Notes under the pieces: model-generated | Told to the model about the DNA's origin: nothing | Database searches by the model: none | The model's input: the letters and a program-made list of their open reading frames with translations, nothing else | Source: Streptomyces californicus | Lineage (GTDB): Bacteria; Actinomycetota; Actinomycetes; Streptomycetales; Streptomycetaceae | DNA length: 64,000 nucleotides | Direction of reading: 5' to 3' | Assembly (NCBI RefSeq): GCF_000717645.1 | Contig: NZ_JNZZ01000004.1 | Span: 290,325-354,324, forward strand | Part shown: positions 6,799 to 15,539 of the stretch, piece by piece | Layout: every line of letters begins with the position of its first letter | Numbering within the stretch: position 1 is the stretch's first letter | Position numbers and translations under genes: made by a program

Positions 6799-8688
6799 AT
6801 GGACGCCACCATTCCGACCAGAGAGGCCGGAGAGACCAGAGAGGCCGGAGAGGCCAGAGAGACCGGAGAGGTCGGAGAGGCGGAGCCCGCGCACCGTACG
6901 CGAGGGCCGCTGCGCACCAGCAGGCCGCCACGCACCCGAGGGCCGCTCCGCACCACAGAGGCAGAGGCCGCAGAGGCAGACGCCACAGGGCCCGCGCAGA
7001 CTGCGCAGACCGCGGGGAGCGCCCAGTCCGCTCCCCCGCGCCCCGGCCGCTCCCCCGCCCTCTCCAGCGGCGCCGCCCGCGCGGCGGCCCGCGTCGGTGC
7101 CTTCGCCGTCTGCCAGGCCGCCCTCATGGTCGGCGCCGGTCTGCTGCTCACCGGGCCCGCCCGGGGTCTGTGGCCGGTGACGGCCGAGGTCGCCGCCGTC
7201 GAGGCCCTCGAAGACGCGCGCACCGGCACGCTCGACGCGCTCTCCGCCGTCGTCTCCGCCCTCGGGGACACCACCACCGTGGTCGGCCTCACCTTCCTCG
7301 TCTGCCTGGCCCTGGTGCTGGCGCCCCGGCTGCCGCGGTGGCGCGAGGCGGTCTTCCTCGCCACCGCCGTGTCGCTCCAGGCGGCGGTGTTCGTCCTGAT
7401 CACCGCCTGCGTGGACCGGACCCGCCCGGACGTGGAGCGCCTGGACGCCTCCCCGCCGACCTCCAGCTACACCTCCGGGCACACCGGGGCGGCCACCGCC
7501 CTGTACGCCGGACTCGCCGTCCTCGTCCTGTCCCGGGTACGCGCCCCGTGGCGCAAGCCGGTGGCCGCGCTGCTGCTGCTCGTCCCGCTGCTCGTGGGGC
7601 TCGCGCGGCTCTACCGGGGGATGCACCACCCCACCGACGTGGCCGGCGGGCTGGCGAACGGCGCGCTCTCCCTGTTCGTCGTGGGGCGGGCGGTGCTCGA
7701 CGGGCACACGTGGGCGGCGCGGCCCCCCGCCGACGCCGTGGACATCGCCGTGGACGCCGCCGCGCGGCGGCCCGCCCCCGCGCGGAAGCACGCCACCGTC
7801 ATCGTCAACCCGACGGTGACCGACACCGCCACCCGGGAACGGCTGAGGCTGGTCCTGGCCCAACACGGTTACAGGGACGCCCCGTTCGTCGAGACCACCG
7901 CGCAGGACCCCGGGGGCGGCCGGACGGCCGAGGCCCTGCGCGCCGGGGCGGAGCTGGTGGTGGTCTGCGGCGGCGACGGTACGGTCCGCGCGGTCGCGGA
8001 CGCCCTGGCCGGCACCGGCGTCCCGCTGGTCCTCGTACCGTGCGGCACCGGCAACCTGCTGGTCCGCAACCTCGACCTGCCGCTCTCCCCCGCCGAGGCG
8101 CTGGCGGCCGGTCTGACCGGTGAGCCCCGCGCCCTGGACCTGGGCCGGATCGAGGGCGACGGCTTCCCCGCCGTCCACTTCACGGCGATGGCCGGGGCGG
8201 GGCTGGACGCGGCGATGCTGGAGGCGACGTCGGACCGCGCCAAGTCGGTCCTGGGCTGGCCCGCGTACGTCCTGGCCGGGGCCAAGGGGCTGCGCGCGCC
8301 ACGGATGCGGCTGACCGTCCGCCTGGACGGCGGGCCGGAGCTGCACCGCACCGCCCGCATGGTCCTCGTCGCCAACGTCGGGGCCGTCCAGGCGGGCGCG
8401 GCCCCGGTGCCGGCCGCCCGGCCCGACGACGGCGTACTGGACCTCGCGGTCTTCGACCCGCGCGGCGCCGGCGGCTGGCTGCGCGCGGCGGGCGTGCTGC
8501 TGGGCGGCGGCCGGGGCGCGGGCGAGGGGCGGGCGGTGGAGTTCCACACCTTCCGCCGCGCCGAGCTGTCCTTCACCCGGCCGCAGCCGCGCGAGGTCGA
8601 CGGGGACCCGGTGGGCCCCGGCCTGAGCCTCGCCGCCGAGGTCCGGCCGGGCGCGCTGACCGTCATGCTGCCCGCGCGGGAACGCTGA
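6799..8688 (+). CDS. PAP2 phosphatase-diacylglycerol/lipid kinase fusion
   Basis: 629-aa two-domain membrane protein. Residues 1-90 are low-complexity, beginning with an REAGET-like hexapeptide repeat. Residues about 95-300 are a PAP2 phosphatase with membrane helices and the three motif blocks: DRTRP (206-210), SYTSGH (223-228) and RLYRGMHHPTD (270-280). Residues about 330-629 are a cytosolic DAGK/sphingosine-kinase catalytic domain with GGDGT (391-395) and PCGTGN (414-419). The pairing implies lipid-phosphate removal and addition in one chain, probably in phospholipid or undecaprenyl-type lipid metabolism (inference). ATG 6799 follows GGGGGGA at 5 nt. The stop overlaps the start of the next gene by one base (TGATG), so translation is coupled. 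Confidence 0.88.
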   Translation: MDATIPTREAGETREAGEARETGEVGEAEPAHRTRGPLRTSRPPRTRGPLRTTEAEAAEADATGPAQTAQTAGSAQSAPPRPGRSPALSSGAARAAARVGAFAVCQAALMVGAGLLLTGPARGLWPVTAEVAAVEALEDARTGTLDALSAVVSALGDTTTVVGLTFLVCLALVLAPRLPRWREAVFLATAVSLQAAVFVLITACVDRTRPDVERLDASPPTSSYTSGHTGAATALYAGLAVLVLSRVRAPWRKPVAALLLLVPLLVGLARLYRGMHHPTDVAGGLANGALSLFVVGRAVLDGHTWAARPPADAVDIAVDAAARRPAPARKHATVIVNPTVTDTATRERLRLVLAQHGYRDAPFVETTAQDPGGGRTAEALRAGAELVVVCGGDGTVRAVADALAGTGVPLVLVPCGTGNLLVRNLDLPLSPAEALAAGLTGEPRALDLGRIEGDGFPAVHFTAMAGAGLDAAMLEATSDRAKSVLGWPAYVLAGAKGLRAPRMRLTVRLDGGPELHRTARMVLVANVGAVQAGAAPVPAARPDDGVLDLAVFDPRGAGGWLRAAGVLLGGGRGAGEGRAVEFHTFRRAELSFTRPQPREVDGDPVGPGLSLAAEVRPGALTVMLPARER

Positions 8689-9641
8689 TGGGGACGGCGA
8701 CCCGGGTCCCCGTGACCCATGACATGACCGGGGACGAGCTCTCCGGGGACGAGGCGTTCGCGGCCCTGCGCCGGTACGGCCGCTGGCCGCTGATGCGGGA
8801 CGCCTTCGTCCGCTTCCGGTACGCCGACGGCTTCAGCCACGCCCGTGCGCTGGCCCTCCAGACCATCCTGGCGGCGATCCCGCTGGTGATCGCCTTCGTC
8901 GGGCTGTCGGCCGAACTGCATACCGAGAGCGTGGGCCGCCTCGCCGAACTCACGATCCGCAGTGTCAGCGAGGGCCCGAGCGCCGACGTGGTCGACGACG
9001 CCCTCACCCGCCACCAGCGGAGCGACGGCGACGGCCCCGAGATCGCCCTCTGGCTGGGCCTCGCCTTCTCCCTGGCCAACGTCACCACCGCGATGTGCCA
9101 GATAGAGCGCGGCGCCAACCGGATCTACGGCGTGGAGCGGGACCGGGTCTTCCACCGCAAGTACCTGCGCGGCCTGGTGATGGCCGTGAGCGCGGGCATC
9201 CCGCTCGGCATCGGCACCGTGATGATGGTGGCGGGCGGGGAACTCGTCGCGGCCGCCACCAGCGTGTACGGGCTGGGGGACGCGGCCCGGGAGGCCGGGG
9301 ACCTGCTCCGCTGGCCGCTGGGCTTCCTGCTCGCGCTGATCTCGGCGAGCGCGGTGTTCCGCCGGTCCCCGCGCCGCAAGCAACCGGGTTACACCTGGCT
9401 GGCGTTCGGCGCGGCCGTCTACCTCGTGCTGTGGACGGTGCTCACCTGGCTGCTGAGCCTCTACCTGGGCATCAGCGGCTCCTTCGACACCGTCTACGGG
9501 CCCCTGAGCGCGTTCATGTCGCTGCTCCTGTGGGCCTACCTCACCTCCATAGCCCTCTTCGTCGGGCTCGCCTTCGCCGCCCAACTGGAGGCCGCCCGGG
9601 CCCGTACGCCCGGACCGATCACCCCCGACCCCGGAGCTTGA
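8688..9641 (+). CDS. YihY/virulence factor BrkB family membrane protein
   Basis: 317-aa multi-span protein of the YihY/BrkB family (once annotated as ribonuclease BN). About six hydrophobic helices are seen, including ILAAIPLVIAFVGL, GIPLGIGTVMMVAGGELV, FGAAVYLVLWTVLTWLLSLYL and LLLWAYLTSIALFVGLAFAAQLE. The family signatures are the N-terminal DGFSHARALALQTILAAIP and the C-terminal GSFDTVYGPLSAFMSLLLWAY. Biochemical function is unknown for the family. ATG 8688 overlaps the preceding stop by one base. A later in-frame ATG (MTGDELSG) is an alternative with no better ribosome site. It sits between two PAP2-type genes, which suggests a shared envelope-lipid role. Confidence 0.88.
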   Translation: MGTATRVPVTHDMTGDELSGDEAFAALRRYGRWPLMRDAFVRFRYADGFSHARALALQTILAAIPLVIAFVGLSAELHTESVGRLAELTIRSVSEGPSADVVDDALTRHQRSDGDGPEIALWLGLAFSLANVTTAMCQIERGANRIYGVERDRVFHRKYLRGLVMAVSAGIPLGIGTVMMVAGGELVAAATSVYGLGDAAREAGDLLRWPLGFLLALISASAVFRRSPRRKQPGYTWLAFGAAVYLVLWTVLTWLLSLYLGISGSFDTVYGPLSAFMSLLLWAYLTSIALFVGLAFAAQLEAARARTPGPITPDPGA

Positions 9642-9642
9642 C

Positions 9643-10593
9643 GTGCCACGTTCCCCCGCTGAACCGCCCGCCCCGGGCCCCGGGCCCACCGGCCCCGGCC
9701 CCGCCCCCGGTGTCGGTCCCGCTCCCACAGGGTCCCCCCGCCCCACCGGCTCCACGCGCGTCCGCCGCGCGGACCGCCGGCTCGGCGTACGGCTGGCGGC
9801 GGCGCTCGCGGCGGGGGCCGCCGCCTCGGTCCCGTTCGCGCTGCTGGCGCTCCTCGTGGAAGGCTCGTGGCCGCCGCTGCGCCGCCTCGACGCGGGGGCG
9901 GCCGACCGGCTGCACGCGGTGGCGCTGGACCATCCGGCGTGGACGACGACGCTGCGGGTCCTGTCGGACTGGGTGTGGGACCCCGCGACGCTGCGGACGG
10001 CGGTCGCGCTGCTCACCGTATGGCTGCTGTACCGGCGGGCGTGGCGGCTCGCGGCCTGGGCGGCGACCACCGCGATCGGGGGCGCGCTGACCGGGGTGCT
10101 CGTGAAGGTCGTGGTGGAGCGGGCCAGGCCCTCGCTCCCGGACCCGGTGGCGCACGCGCCCGGCTACTCGTTCCCCTCGGGCCACGCGATGACGGGCGTC
10201 ACCTCGTGCGCCGTCCTCCTGCTGGTGCTGCTGCCGCTGGTGCCGCGCGGGTGGCGGTGGCTGTGCTGGGCGGCGGCGGTGGTCTCCGTCCTGGGCGTCG
10301 GGTTCACCAGGATCGCGCTCGGCGTCCACTGGTTCAGCGACGTCATCGGCGGGTGGCTGCTGGGCGGGGCGGTCGTCGTCCTGACCGGCTGGGCCTTCTC
10401 GGCGTGGCGCCGGGACACGGGCCGCCCCCGTACGGACGTGGCGGAGGGGCTCGAACCGGAACTGGCCGACGACCACCCCGAGCCGGAGGCGGGATCAGGG
10501 CCGGGAACGGCGACCGGGTCAGGAGCGGCTACGGAAACAGGGGCGGCGAGGGACGGCGGCCCGGCGGGCCGCCCCCGCGACTCCCGCCCCTGA
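9643..10593 (+). CDS. PAP2 superfamily phosphatase
   Basis: 316-aa integral membrane phosphatase. The three catalytic blocks are complete: KVVVERARPSLPD, YSFPSGHAMTGV and RIALGVHWFSDVIGGWLLG, with six helices around them. The N-terminus is Pro/Gly-rich and the C-terminal tail (EPELADDHPEPEAGSG) is acidic and low-complexity. GTG 9643 starts one base after the previous stop, with GGAG 6 nt upstream, making this the third gene of the lipid cluster. Likely substrates are lipid phosphates such as phosphatidate or undecaprenyl pyrophosphate; the sequence does not discriminate. Confidence 0.9.
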   Translation: MPRSPAEPPAPGPGPTGPGPAPGVGPAPTGSPRPTGSTRVRRADRRLGVRLAAALAAGAAASVPFALLALLVEGSWPPLRRLDAGAADRLHAVALDHPAWTTTLRVLSDWVWDPATLRTAVALLTVWLLYRRAWRLAAWAATTAIGGALTGVLVKVVVERARPSLPDPVAHAPGYSFPSGHAMTGVTSCAVLLLVLLPLVPRGWRWLCWAAAVVSVLGVGFTRIALGVHWFSDVIGGWLLGGAVVVLTGWAFSAWRRDTGRPRTDVAEGLEPELADDHPEPEAGSGPGTATGSGAATETGAARDGGPAGRPRDSRP

Positions 10594-10773
10594 CCGGCGG
10601 GGACGGTCCATCGCCCCGGGGAGGCTCACCGGGCCTCCCCGGGCGGTCCATCACCCCGGGAGGCCGGTCCCGGGAGACCGGTCCCGGGAGGCCGCCCGGG
10701 AGACCGGTCCCGGGAGACCGGTCCGGGGAGGCCGCCCCCGGGAGACCGCTCCAGGGAGACCGGTCCGCGTCAG
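10594..10773. repeat. GC-rich imperfect tandem repeats between convergent genes
   Basis: 180-bp convergent gap. From about 10662 to 10767 a roughly 15-bp unit, CCGGGAGACCGGTCC, recurs about six times, interleaved with GGAGGCCGCCC variants. The unit is itself nearly palindromic (GGACCGGTC core), so transcripts from either strand would fold strongly. It may serve as a terminator or be a replication-slippage array. No open frame is convincing. Confidence 0.7.
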
Positions 10774-11268
10774 TCAGTACCCCTGCCCCGCCAGGAAGGA
10801 CGCGAAGTCCAGCGCCAGGGAGCGGCTCTCGGAGACGTTCGCCTCCCCGCCCTCGCCCTCCTCGTCGACCAGGACGAACACGCAGACGTCCCGCGCCGCC
10901 CGGACGACCCACATGGCGCGGTCGCCGTTCCGCAGCAGCGCCAGCTCCAGCTCGCTGCCGGTGACGGCGTCGGAGATCAGCTCGCGGCTCTCGCGCTGCC
11001 AGGGGACGCCCGCGATGCGCAGGCCCCTCGGGTGGACGGCCTCCTCGCACACCGTGCACAGGGCCTCGACGTCGTCCGGGTCCCCGTCACCCGGGCCGCC
11101 CGCCATGGCCCGGAAGTACGGCCACCCGTCCTCGTCGCCGCGCCCCGCGACGGCGAAGAACCCCGCCTCGGCGGAGAACGCGGCGGCGGCCCGCACGGGC
11201 GACCGCGTCTCGCCGAGGGCCAGATGCGTACGGAGGGTCTCGCCCCACTGTTCGGTCACCGGGGTCAT
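10774..11268 (-). CDS. conserved hypothetical protein, 164 aa
   Basis: Function not recognised. A perfect AAAGGAGG sits 5 nt before the ATG, so expression is probably strong. The protein is soluble and acidic, with alternating helices and strands. GDRAMWVVRAARDVCVFVLVDEEGEGG (about residues 112-138) reads as beta strands next to an acidic loop, and SESRSLALDFASFLAGQGY closes the chain. A CTVCEE cluster near residue 72 might be redox or metal active. It is monocistronic, with a 275-bp upstream gap and the PAP2 gene converging on it. Confidence 0.75.
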   Translation of the reverse strand: MTPVTEQWGETLRTHLALGETRSPVRAAAAFSAEAGFFAVAGRGDEDGWPYFRAMAGGPGDGDPDDVEALCTVCEEAVHPRGLRIAGVPWQRESRELISDAVTGSELELALLRNGDRAMWVVRAARDVCVFVLVDEEGEGGEANVSESRSLALDFASFLAGQGY

Positions 11269-11543
11269 CGGTGCCTCCTTTCGTCGACTGCCACTCGGCG
11301 CAGCATCTCCTGCCCGGGTATTCCCCGGTCAGACGGGCCCGCGCGCACACGTCCGGGTGGGCCCGCCCGGGCCCGTACGGAACGCCGCCCGTACGGTCCC
11401 GGACCGTACCCCGTACGTCCGTCGGATTCAGCGGCCGGGCACGGGGCACACGTGGCAGGCACCACCGCCGGACGACACCGGACGACACCCGAGACCCACG
11501 AAGCCGACAACCGCAAGCCACCGCACCAGGACAAGGAATCGCC

Positions 11544-11786
11544 ATGATGGTCGTAGGAATCGTCGCTGTCTGCGTCGTTCTCGCCGTACTCGCCTTCTTC
11601 GTACCGCGCCTCTCCCGCCGCCCGGAGCGCGGCACCCAGCGCACCCTGGGCCTGGGCTCCCGCGCCGGCGGCAAGGCCCCCGGGGTGCTCGGCCGCCTCT
11701 TCAGCAAGCCGTTCCGCAGCAGCTCCAAGGCCGTCGGCCGCAGCGGCTCGGCCGGTCGCCGGGCCCGGAGCCACATGCCGTTCTGA
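11544..11786 (+). CDS. small single-span membrane protein, 80 aa
   Basis: MMVVGIVAVCVVLAVLAFFV forms one N-terminal membrane helix, followed by a basic cytoplasmic tail with PRLSRRPERGTQRTLGLGSR, GGKAPGVLGRLFSKPF and a final RRARSHMPF. The layout is that of a small conserved Streptomyces membrane protein (a DUF6411-type family comes to mind, not verified). ATG 11544 has AAGGA with a 6-nt spacer; a second ATG follows immediately. The open frame further upstream has no ribosome site. A strong bidirectional hairpin lies 58 bp after the stop. Confidence 0.78.
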   Translation: MMVVGIVAVCVVLAVLAFFVPRLSRRPERGTQRTLGLGSRAGGKAPGVLGRLFSKPFRSSSKAVGRSGSAGRRARSHMPF

Positions 11787-11843
11787 CCGCACGACGCGCG
11801 CACACCGGTCCGCAGACAGAAGGCCCGGTGACGCACGAACGCC

Positions 11844-11879
11844 GAAGGGGCCCCCGGTCACGACGACGGGGGCCCCTTC
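11844..11879. terminator. bidirectional hairpin terminator
   Basis: Perfect 13-bp inverted repeat (GAAGGGGCCCCCG and its complement) with a 10-nt loop, located between the convergent genes ending at 11786 and 11902. It is symmetric, so it can stop transcription from both sides. There is no long T-run, as is usual for Streptomyces terminators. Confidence 0.85.
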
Positions 11880-11901
11880 CGCTACGGCCGCGAGGGCGCC
11901 G

Positions 11902-12891
11902 CTACCAGGCGAACGCCTCCGGTGACGGGCCCGGCCCCGGGAAGATCTCGTCCAGGCCCGTGAGCACGGCCTCCGGGAGGTCCAGCTCCAGGGCGCGCAG
12001 GGCGCTGTCGAGCTGGTCGGCGGTACGCGGTCCGACGATCGGACCGGTGACGCCGGGGCGGGTCAGCAGCCAGGCCAGGGCCGTCTCGCCGGGCTCCAGA
12101 CCGTGCTGGTCGAGCAGATCCTCGTACGCCTGGAGCTGCGCCCGGGTGGCGGGGTCGGCCAAGGCGTCGGCGGCGCGGCCCGAGGCGCGGCGGCCGCCCT
12201 CGGTGGTCTTCCGGATGACGCCGCCCAGCAGACCGCCGTGCAGCGGCGACCAGGGGATGACCCCGAGGCCGTACTCCTGCGCGGCCGGGATGACCTCCAT
12301 CTCGGCGCGGCGTTCGACGAGGTTGTAGATGCACTGCTCGCTGACCAGGCCGAGCGAGCCGCGCCGGGCGGCCTGCTCGTTGGCCTGGGCGATCTTGTAG
12401 CCGGCGAAGTTCGAGGAACCGGCGTAGAGGATCTTGCCCTGCTGGACCAGGACGTCGATCGCCTGCCAGATCTCGTCGAAGGGGGTGTCCCGGTCGACGT
12501 GGTGGAACTGGTACAGGTCGATGTGGTCGGTCTGGAGGCGCTTGAGCGAGGCGTCGACCGCCCGCCGGATGTTCACGGCGGAGAGCTTGTCGTGGTTGGG
12601 CCACGCCTCACCGTCGGCGCCCATGTTCCCGTACATCTTGGTGGCCAGGACCACCTTGTCGCGCCGACCGCCGCCCTGGGCGAACCAGGTGCCGAGGATC
12701 TCCTCGGTGCGCCCCTTGTTCTCGCCCCAGCCGTAGACGTTGGCCGTGTCGAAGAAGTTCAGACCCGCGCCGAGCGCGGAGTCCATGATCGCGTGGCTGT
12801 CCGACTCGTTGGTCTGCGGGCCGAAGTTCATCGTCCCGAGCACGATCCGGCTGACCTTGAGTCCCGTACGTCCGAGCTGTGTGTACTCCAT
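11902..12891 (-). CDS. aldo/keto reductase
   Basis: 329-aa NADPH-dependent aldo/keto reductase. The catalytic tetrad is readable: Asp48 and Tyr53 in FFDTANVYG, Lys85 in VLATK and His130 in LYQFHHVD. SRIVLGTMNFG and the late nucleotide-binding GPIVGPRTADQLD are also family signatures. GWGENKGRTEEILG points to the AKR subgroup related to YghZ/Kv-beta-like proteins. ATG 12891 (MEYTQLGRTGLKVS, the standard family opening) follows GGGGAG; the upstream extension to 12954 is unsupported. The physiological substrate is unknown. It is followed by a bidirectional terminator. Confidence 0.92.
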   Translation of the reverse strand: MEYTQLGRTGLKVSRIVLGTMNFGPQTNESDSHAIMDSALGAGLNFFDTANVYGWGENKGRTEEILGTWFAQGGGRRDKVVLATKMYGNMGADGEAWPNHDKLSAVNIRRAVDASLKRLQTDHIDLYQFHHVDRDTPFDEIWQAIDVLVQQGKILYAGSSNFAGYKIAQANEQAARRGSLGLVSEQCIYNLVERRAEMEVIPAAQEYGLGVIPWSPLHGGLLGGVIRKTTEGGRRASGRAADALADPATRAQLQAYEDLLDQHGLEPGETALAWLLTRPGVTGPIVGPRTADQLDSALRALELDLPEAVLTGLDEIFPGPGPSPEAFAW

Positions 12892-13024
12892 GGCTCCCCA
12901 GCCAACTCCTTCGAGTCCACTCCAGGCAAGCACCCCCGGCCCCGACCCGGCCAAGGAGCCGCCCGCTGCCCGCCGCGGAGGTTCCGGGCGGGCGGCCGGT
13001 GCCGGGGAGGCGGGTTCGGGGCTG

Positions 13025-13651
13025 TCAGCCGGTGGTCGGCCGGGATGCGTCGAGCGGGGGGCGGTGCCGGTCCACGATGCCCTCGACGATTCTCATCAGG
13101 CGGTCCCCCGCCCGGTCGATGCTTCCGTTCTGCGTGCTGACCTGCGCGCCTTCGAGTACGAAGGTGATCTCGGCCGCGGCCTGCTCGGGGTCGGACAGCC
13201 CGGCCTCGGCGCACAGGCCCACCAGCCTGCGGGTCTGGTGGGCCTTGTGCTCCTCGATCACCTGCCGTGCGGGATGGGAGCGGTCGGGCAGTTCGGCCAG
13301 GGAGTTGATGAACGGGCAGCCCCGGTGCGAGATGGCCGGCAGCCCTTCGGCGATGAAGCGCGCCAAGCCCATGATCTGCTCCCCGGGCCGGCCGGGGTGT
13401 TCCGTCCGGACGCGGTCGAAGGCCGCCCGGTAGTCGGCGGCGACGATCCGCATCCACTCCGCGACCAGCGCGTCCTTGGTCTCGAAGTGCCGGTACACCG
13501 CCATCTTGGTGGTCTCGGCCTTCTCGGCGATCGCCTGGACGCTCACCCGACGGATTCCCTCGTCCCGGAAGAGCTCTTCCGCCGCGTCGAGGATGCGCTC
13601 GCGGGGCGGCAGTTTCGCCACCCTGCTCGGCCTGCCGGCGGTCGTTGCCAT
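13025..13651 (-). CDS. TetR family transcriptional regulator
   Basis: 208-aa TetR repressor. The N-terminal HTH reads RERILDAAEELFRDEGIRRVSVQAIAEKAETTKMAVYRHFETKDALV. The rest is a helical ligand-binding domain with FVLEGAQVSTQNGS near the end, as in the TetR_C group of AcrR-like proteins. ATG 13651 has GGAG 5 nt upstream. It diverges from the amidase gene, and the 135-bp gap has a clear inverted repeat at 13728-13745. The simplest reading is that it represses itself and the amidase and is released by the amidase substrate or a related small molecule (inference). Confidence 0.92.
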   Translation of the reverse strand: MATTAGRPSRVAKLPPRERILDAAEELFRDEGIRRVSVQAIAEKAETTKMAVYRHFETKDALVAEWMRIVAADYRAAFDRVRTEHPGRPGEQIMGLARFIAEGLPAISHRGCPFINSLAELPDRSHPARQVIEEHKAHQTRRLVGLCAEAGLSDPEQAAAEITFVLEGAQVSTQNGSIDRAGDRLMRIVEGIVDRHRPPLDASRPTTG

Positions 13652-13727
13652 GGCTGCTCCGTGACGTTCACTCGGGCGTGGGGCCGACTCTCGCCCCATC
13701 GCCCCCAAGATACCACTCATACCCATG

Positions 13728-13745
13728 CGATACCGTTGGGTATCG
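13728..13745. promoter_or_regulatory. putative TetR operator
   Basis: CGATACC-GTTG-GGTATCG, a perfect inverted repeat with 7-bp arms and a 4-bp spacer, in the divergent gap between the TetR gene and the amidase gene. Further GATACC and GGTATT half-sites lie on each side (about 13709-13714 and 13759-13764). Size and placement are typical of TetR operators. Confidence 0.75.
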
Positions 13746-13786
13746 TCAGGGACTCAACGGTATTGCCTTTCCCGCTAGGAGCAGAA

Positions 13787-15244
13787 GTGAGAGTTGCCGA
13801 GTACGTGACCTATGACGCGGTCGGACTCGCGGAGCTGGTGGCCGCAGAGGAGGTGACCGCCGCCGAACTGCGAGCAGCCGCGCTCGATGCCACGCGAGCG
13901 GTCGATCCGCAGATCAACGCCGTCGTGGAGACCTGGCCGGCCGAGGACGAGGACGAGCCGCAGCCCGGCAGCACCCCGCTGGCCGGGGTCCCCTTCCTCG
14001 TCAAGGACATCGGAGCCGCCATGGCCGGGCGCCGCATGGAGCTGGGCAGTCGCCTCGCGGCCGGCCACGTCGCGCGCGCCGACTCGTTCCTGGCGCTGCG
14101 CCTGCGTCGCGCCGGGCTGGTGACGTTCGGGCGTACCGCGACGTCGGAGATGGCCTACAGCATCACGACGGAACCCGTGCTGTACGGCGCGACCCGCAAC
14201 CCGTGGGACCCGGAGCGGAGCGCGGGCGGGTCCAGCGGGGGCGCGGGCGCGGCCGTGGCCGCCGGGGTCGTGCCGCTCGCCCACGGCACCGACGCCGCCG
14301 GCTCGCTCCGCCTCCCCGCCGCCTACAACGGCCTCTTCGGACTGAAGCCCACGCGCGGCCGGGTCTCCCTGGGCCCCGACGTCGACGAGCTGTTCAGCGG
14401 CCTGGCCGTGCCCGGCGGTGTCAGCCGCACGGTGCGCGACAGCGCGGCCCTGCTCGACCAGATCCGCGGCCCGGAGCCGGGCGACCCCTACGCCGCCCAG
14501 CAGCCGTCCCGGCCGTACGCGGAGGAAGTCACCCGCCCCCCGGGCCGGCTGCGGATCGGTGTCCTCGCCCAGGCGTGGGGCGGACGCCGCACCAGCGCAC
14601 CGGTGGCCGACGCCCTCTCCCGTACCGCGACTCTGCTCGCCGACCTCGGCCACCAGGTGGAGGAGGCCGAGGTCGGCCTCGGAGTCGGCTGGGAGGAGTA
14701 CGTCCTGGCCAACGCCCGTCTGTTCACGGCGAACCTCGCGGCCACGGTCGACGAGCTGGCTGCCGCCTTCGGCCGCCCCGTCGACTCCTCCACCCTCGAA
14801 CCGGCGACCCTCGCCGGCTACCACTACGGGCAGCGGGTCGGTGGCACCCAGCTCGTCGCGGCTCTGGCGGTCCGCAACCGGGTCTCCCGCAGCCTGGCCC
14901 GGTCCTTCGACGCCTACGACATCCTGCTCACCCCGACCGCGCCGGAGCTTCCCACGCCCCTCGGCGCCTATACCGAGAGCGCGCGGACGCTGGACGGCCT
15001 CGGCTGGATCGACACGGTCTTCGACCGCGCGCCGTTCACCATGCCGTTCAACATGGCGGGCACGCCCGCCATGTCCGTGCCGTTGACGGCCGACGCCGGA
15101 ACGGGGCTTCCGATCGGCATGCAGTTCGCCGCCGGACACGGCCTCGAAGGCCGCCTCTTCCGCCTCGCCGGCCAGGTGGAACAGGCGAGCCCGTGGGCGG
15201 GCCGGATCCCCGCGGTGTGGGCGGGAAACACCACGGGCCGCTGA
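13787..15244 (+). CDS. amidase (amidase signature family)
   Basis: 485-aa amidase-signature hydrolase (GatA/AtzF/nylon-hydrolase type) that hydrolyses carboxamides. The Ser-cisSer-Lys triad is readable: Lys73 in FLVKDIG, Ser149/150 in the glycine-rich SAGGSSGG, and nucleophile Ser173 in [12 protein letters not shown]. The C-terminal [15 protein letters not shown] is also typical. GTG 13787 is chosen because TAGGAG sits just upstream and it gives the standard N-terminus; the longer frame runs through the TetR gene. No GatB/GatC neighbours, so it is not the tRNA amidotransferase. It diverges from a TetR gene and is probably induced by its own substrate. Confidence 0.92.
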   Translation: MRVAEYVTYDAVGLAELVAAEEVTAAELRAAALDATRAVDPQINAVVETWPAEDEDEPQPGSTPLAGVPFLVKDIGAAMAGRRMELGSRLAAGHVARADSFLALRLRRAGLVTFGRTATSEMAYSITTEPVLYGATRNPWDPERSAGGSSGGAGAAVAAGVVPLAHGTDAAGSLRLPAAYNGLFGLKPTRGRVSLGPDVDELFSGLAVPGGVSRTVRDSAALLDQIRGPEPGDPYAAQQPSRPYAEEVTRPPGRLRIGVLAQAWGGRRTSAPVADALSRTATLLADLGHQVEEAEVGLGVGWEEYVLANARLFTANLAATVDELAAAFGRPVDSSTLEPATLAGYHYGQRVGGTQLVAALAVRNRVSRSLARSFDAYDILLTPTAPELPTPLGAYTESARTLDGLGWIDTVFDRAPFTMPFNMAGTPAMSVPLTADAGTGLPIGMQFAAGHGLEGRLFRLAGQVEQASPWAGRIPAVWAGNTTGR

Positions 15245-15277
15245 GGAGGGCCGCCTGCCGCCGCGCCCTCCCCGGGC

Positions 15278-15367
15278 TCAGGCGCCGAAAGCGGCCGACA
15301 CGGCGACGACGACGAACATCAGCACGAGCACGGCCGCCATGATGCGGTTTCTGGTCTTCGGGTCCAC
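15278..15367 (-). CDS. very small membrane peptide, 29 aa
   Basis: GTG-started mini-ORF encoding a basic N-terminus DPKTRNRI followed by one helix, MAAVLVLMFVVVAVSAAFGA. Similar single-helix peptides starting VDPKTRNRIM are seen in other Streptomyces, as far as I recall. The ribosome site is poor (AAGG directly before GTG), so translation could be weak or leaderless. It lies between the amidase and the Uma2 gene on the opposite strand. Confidence 0.5.
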   Translation of the reverse strand: MDPKTRNRIMAAVLVLMFVVVAVSAAFGA

Positions 15368-15539
15368 CCTTCGAGCGTAACGGCTCCGCCCGCGGCCCCC
15401 GCGACCAGGCCCGGACCGCCACCGGGCCCGGCCTCCGGGGCGGGGTGTCCGCAGACCCGGGCGTGTCCGGCGGGCCCGGCCTATCGTTGGACCACGCGGC
15501 TGCCCGCACGCCCGTGCGGCGGCGGGGAGGAGCGGCACG

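Noticed and set aside
10662..10767. CRISPR-like array
   Set aside because: Units are adjacent and palindromic with no spacers and no cas genes.
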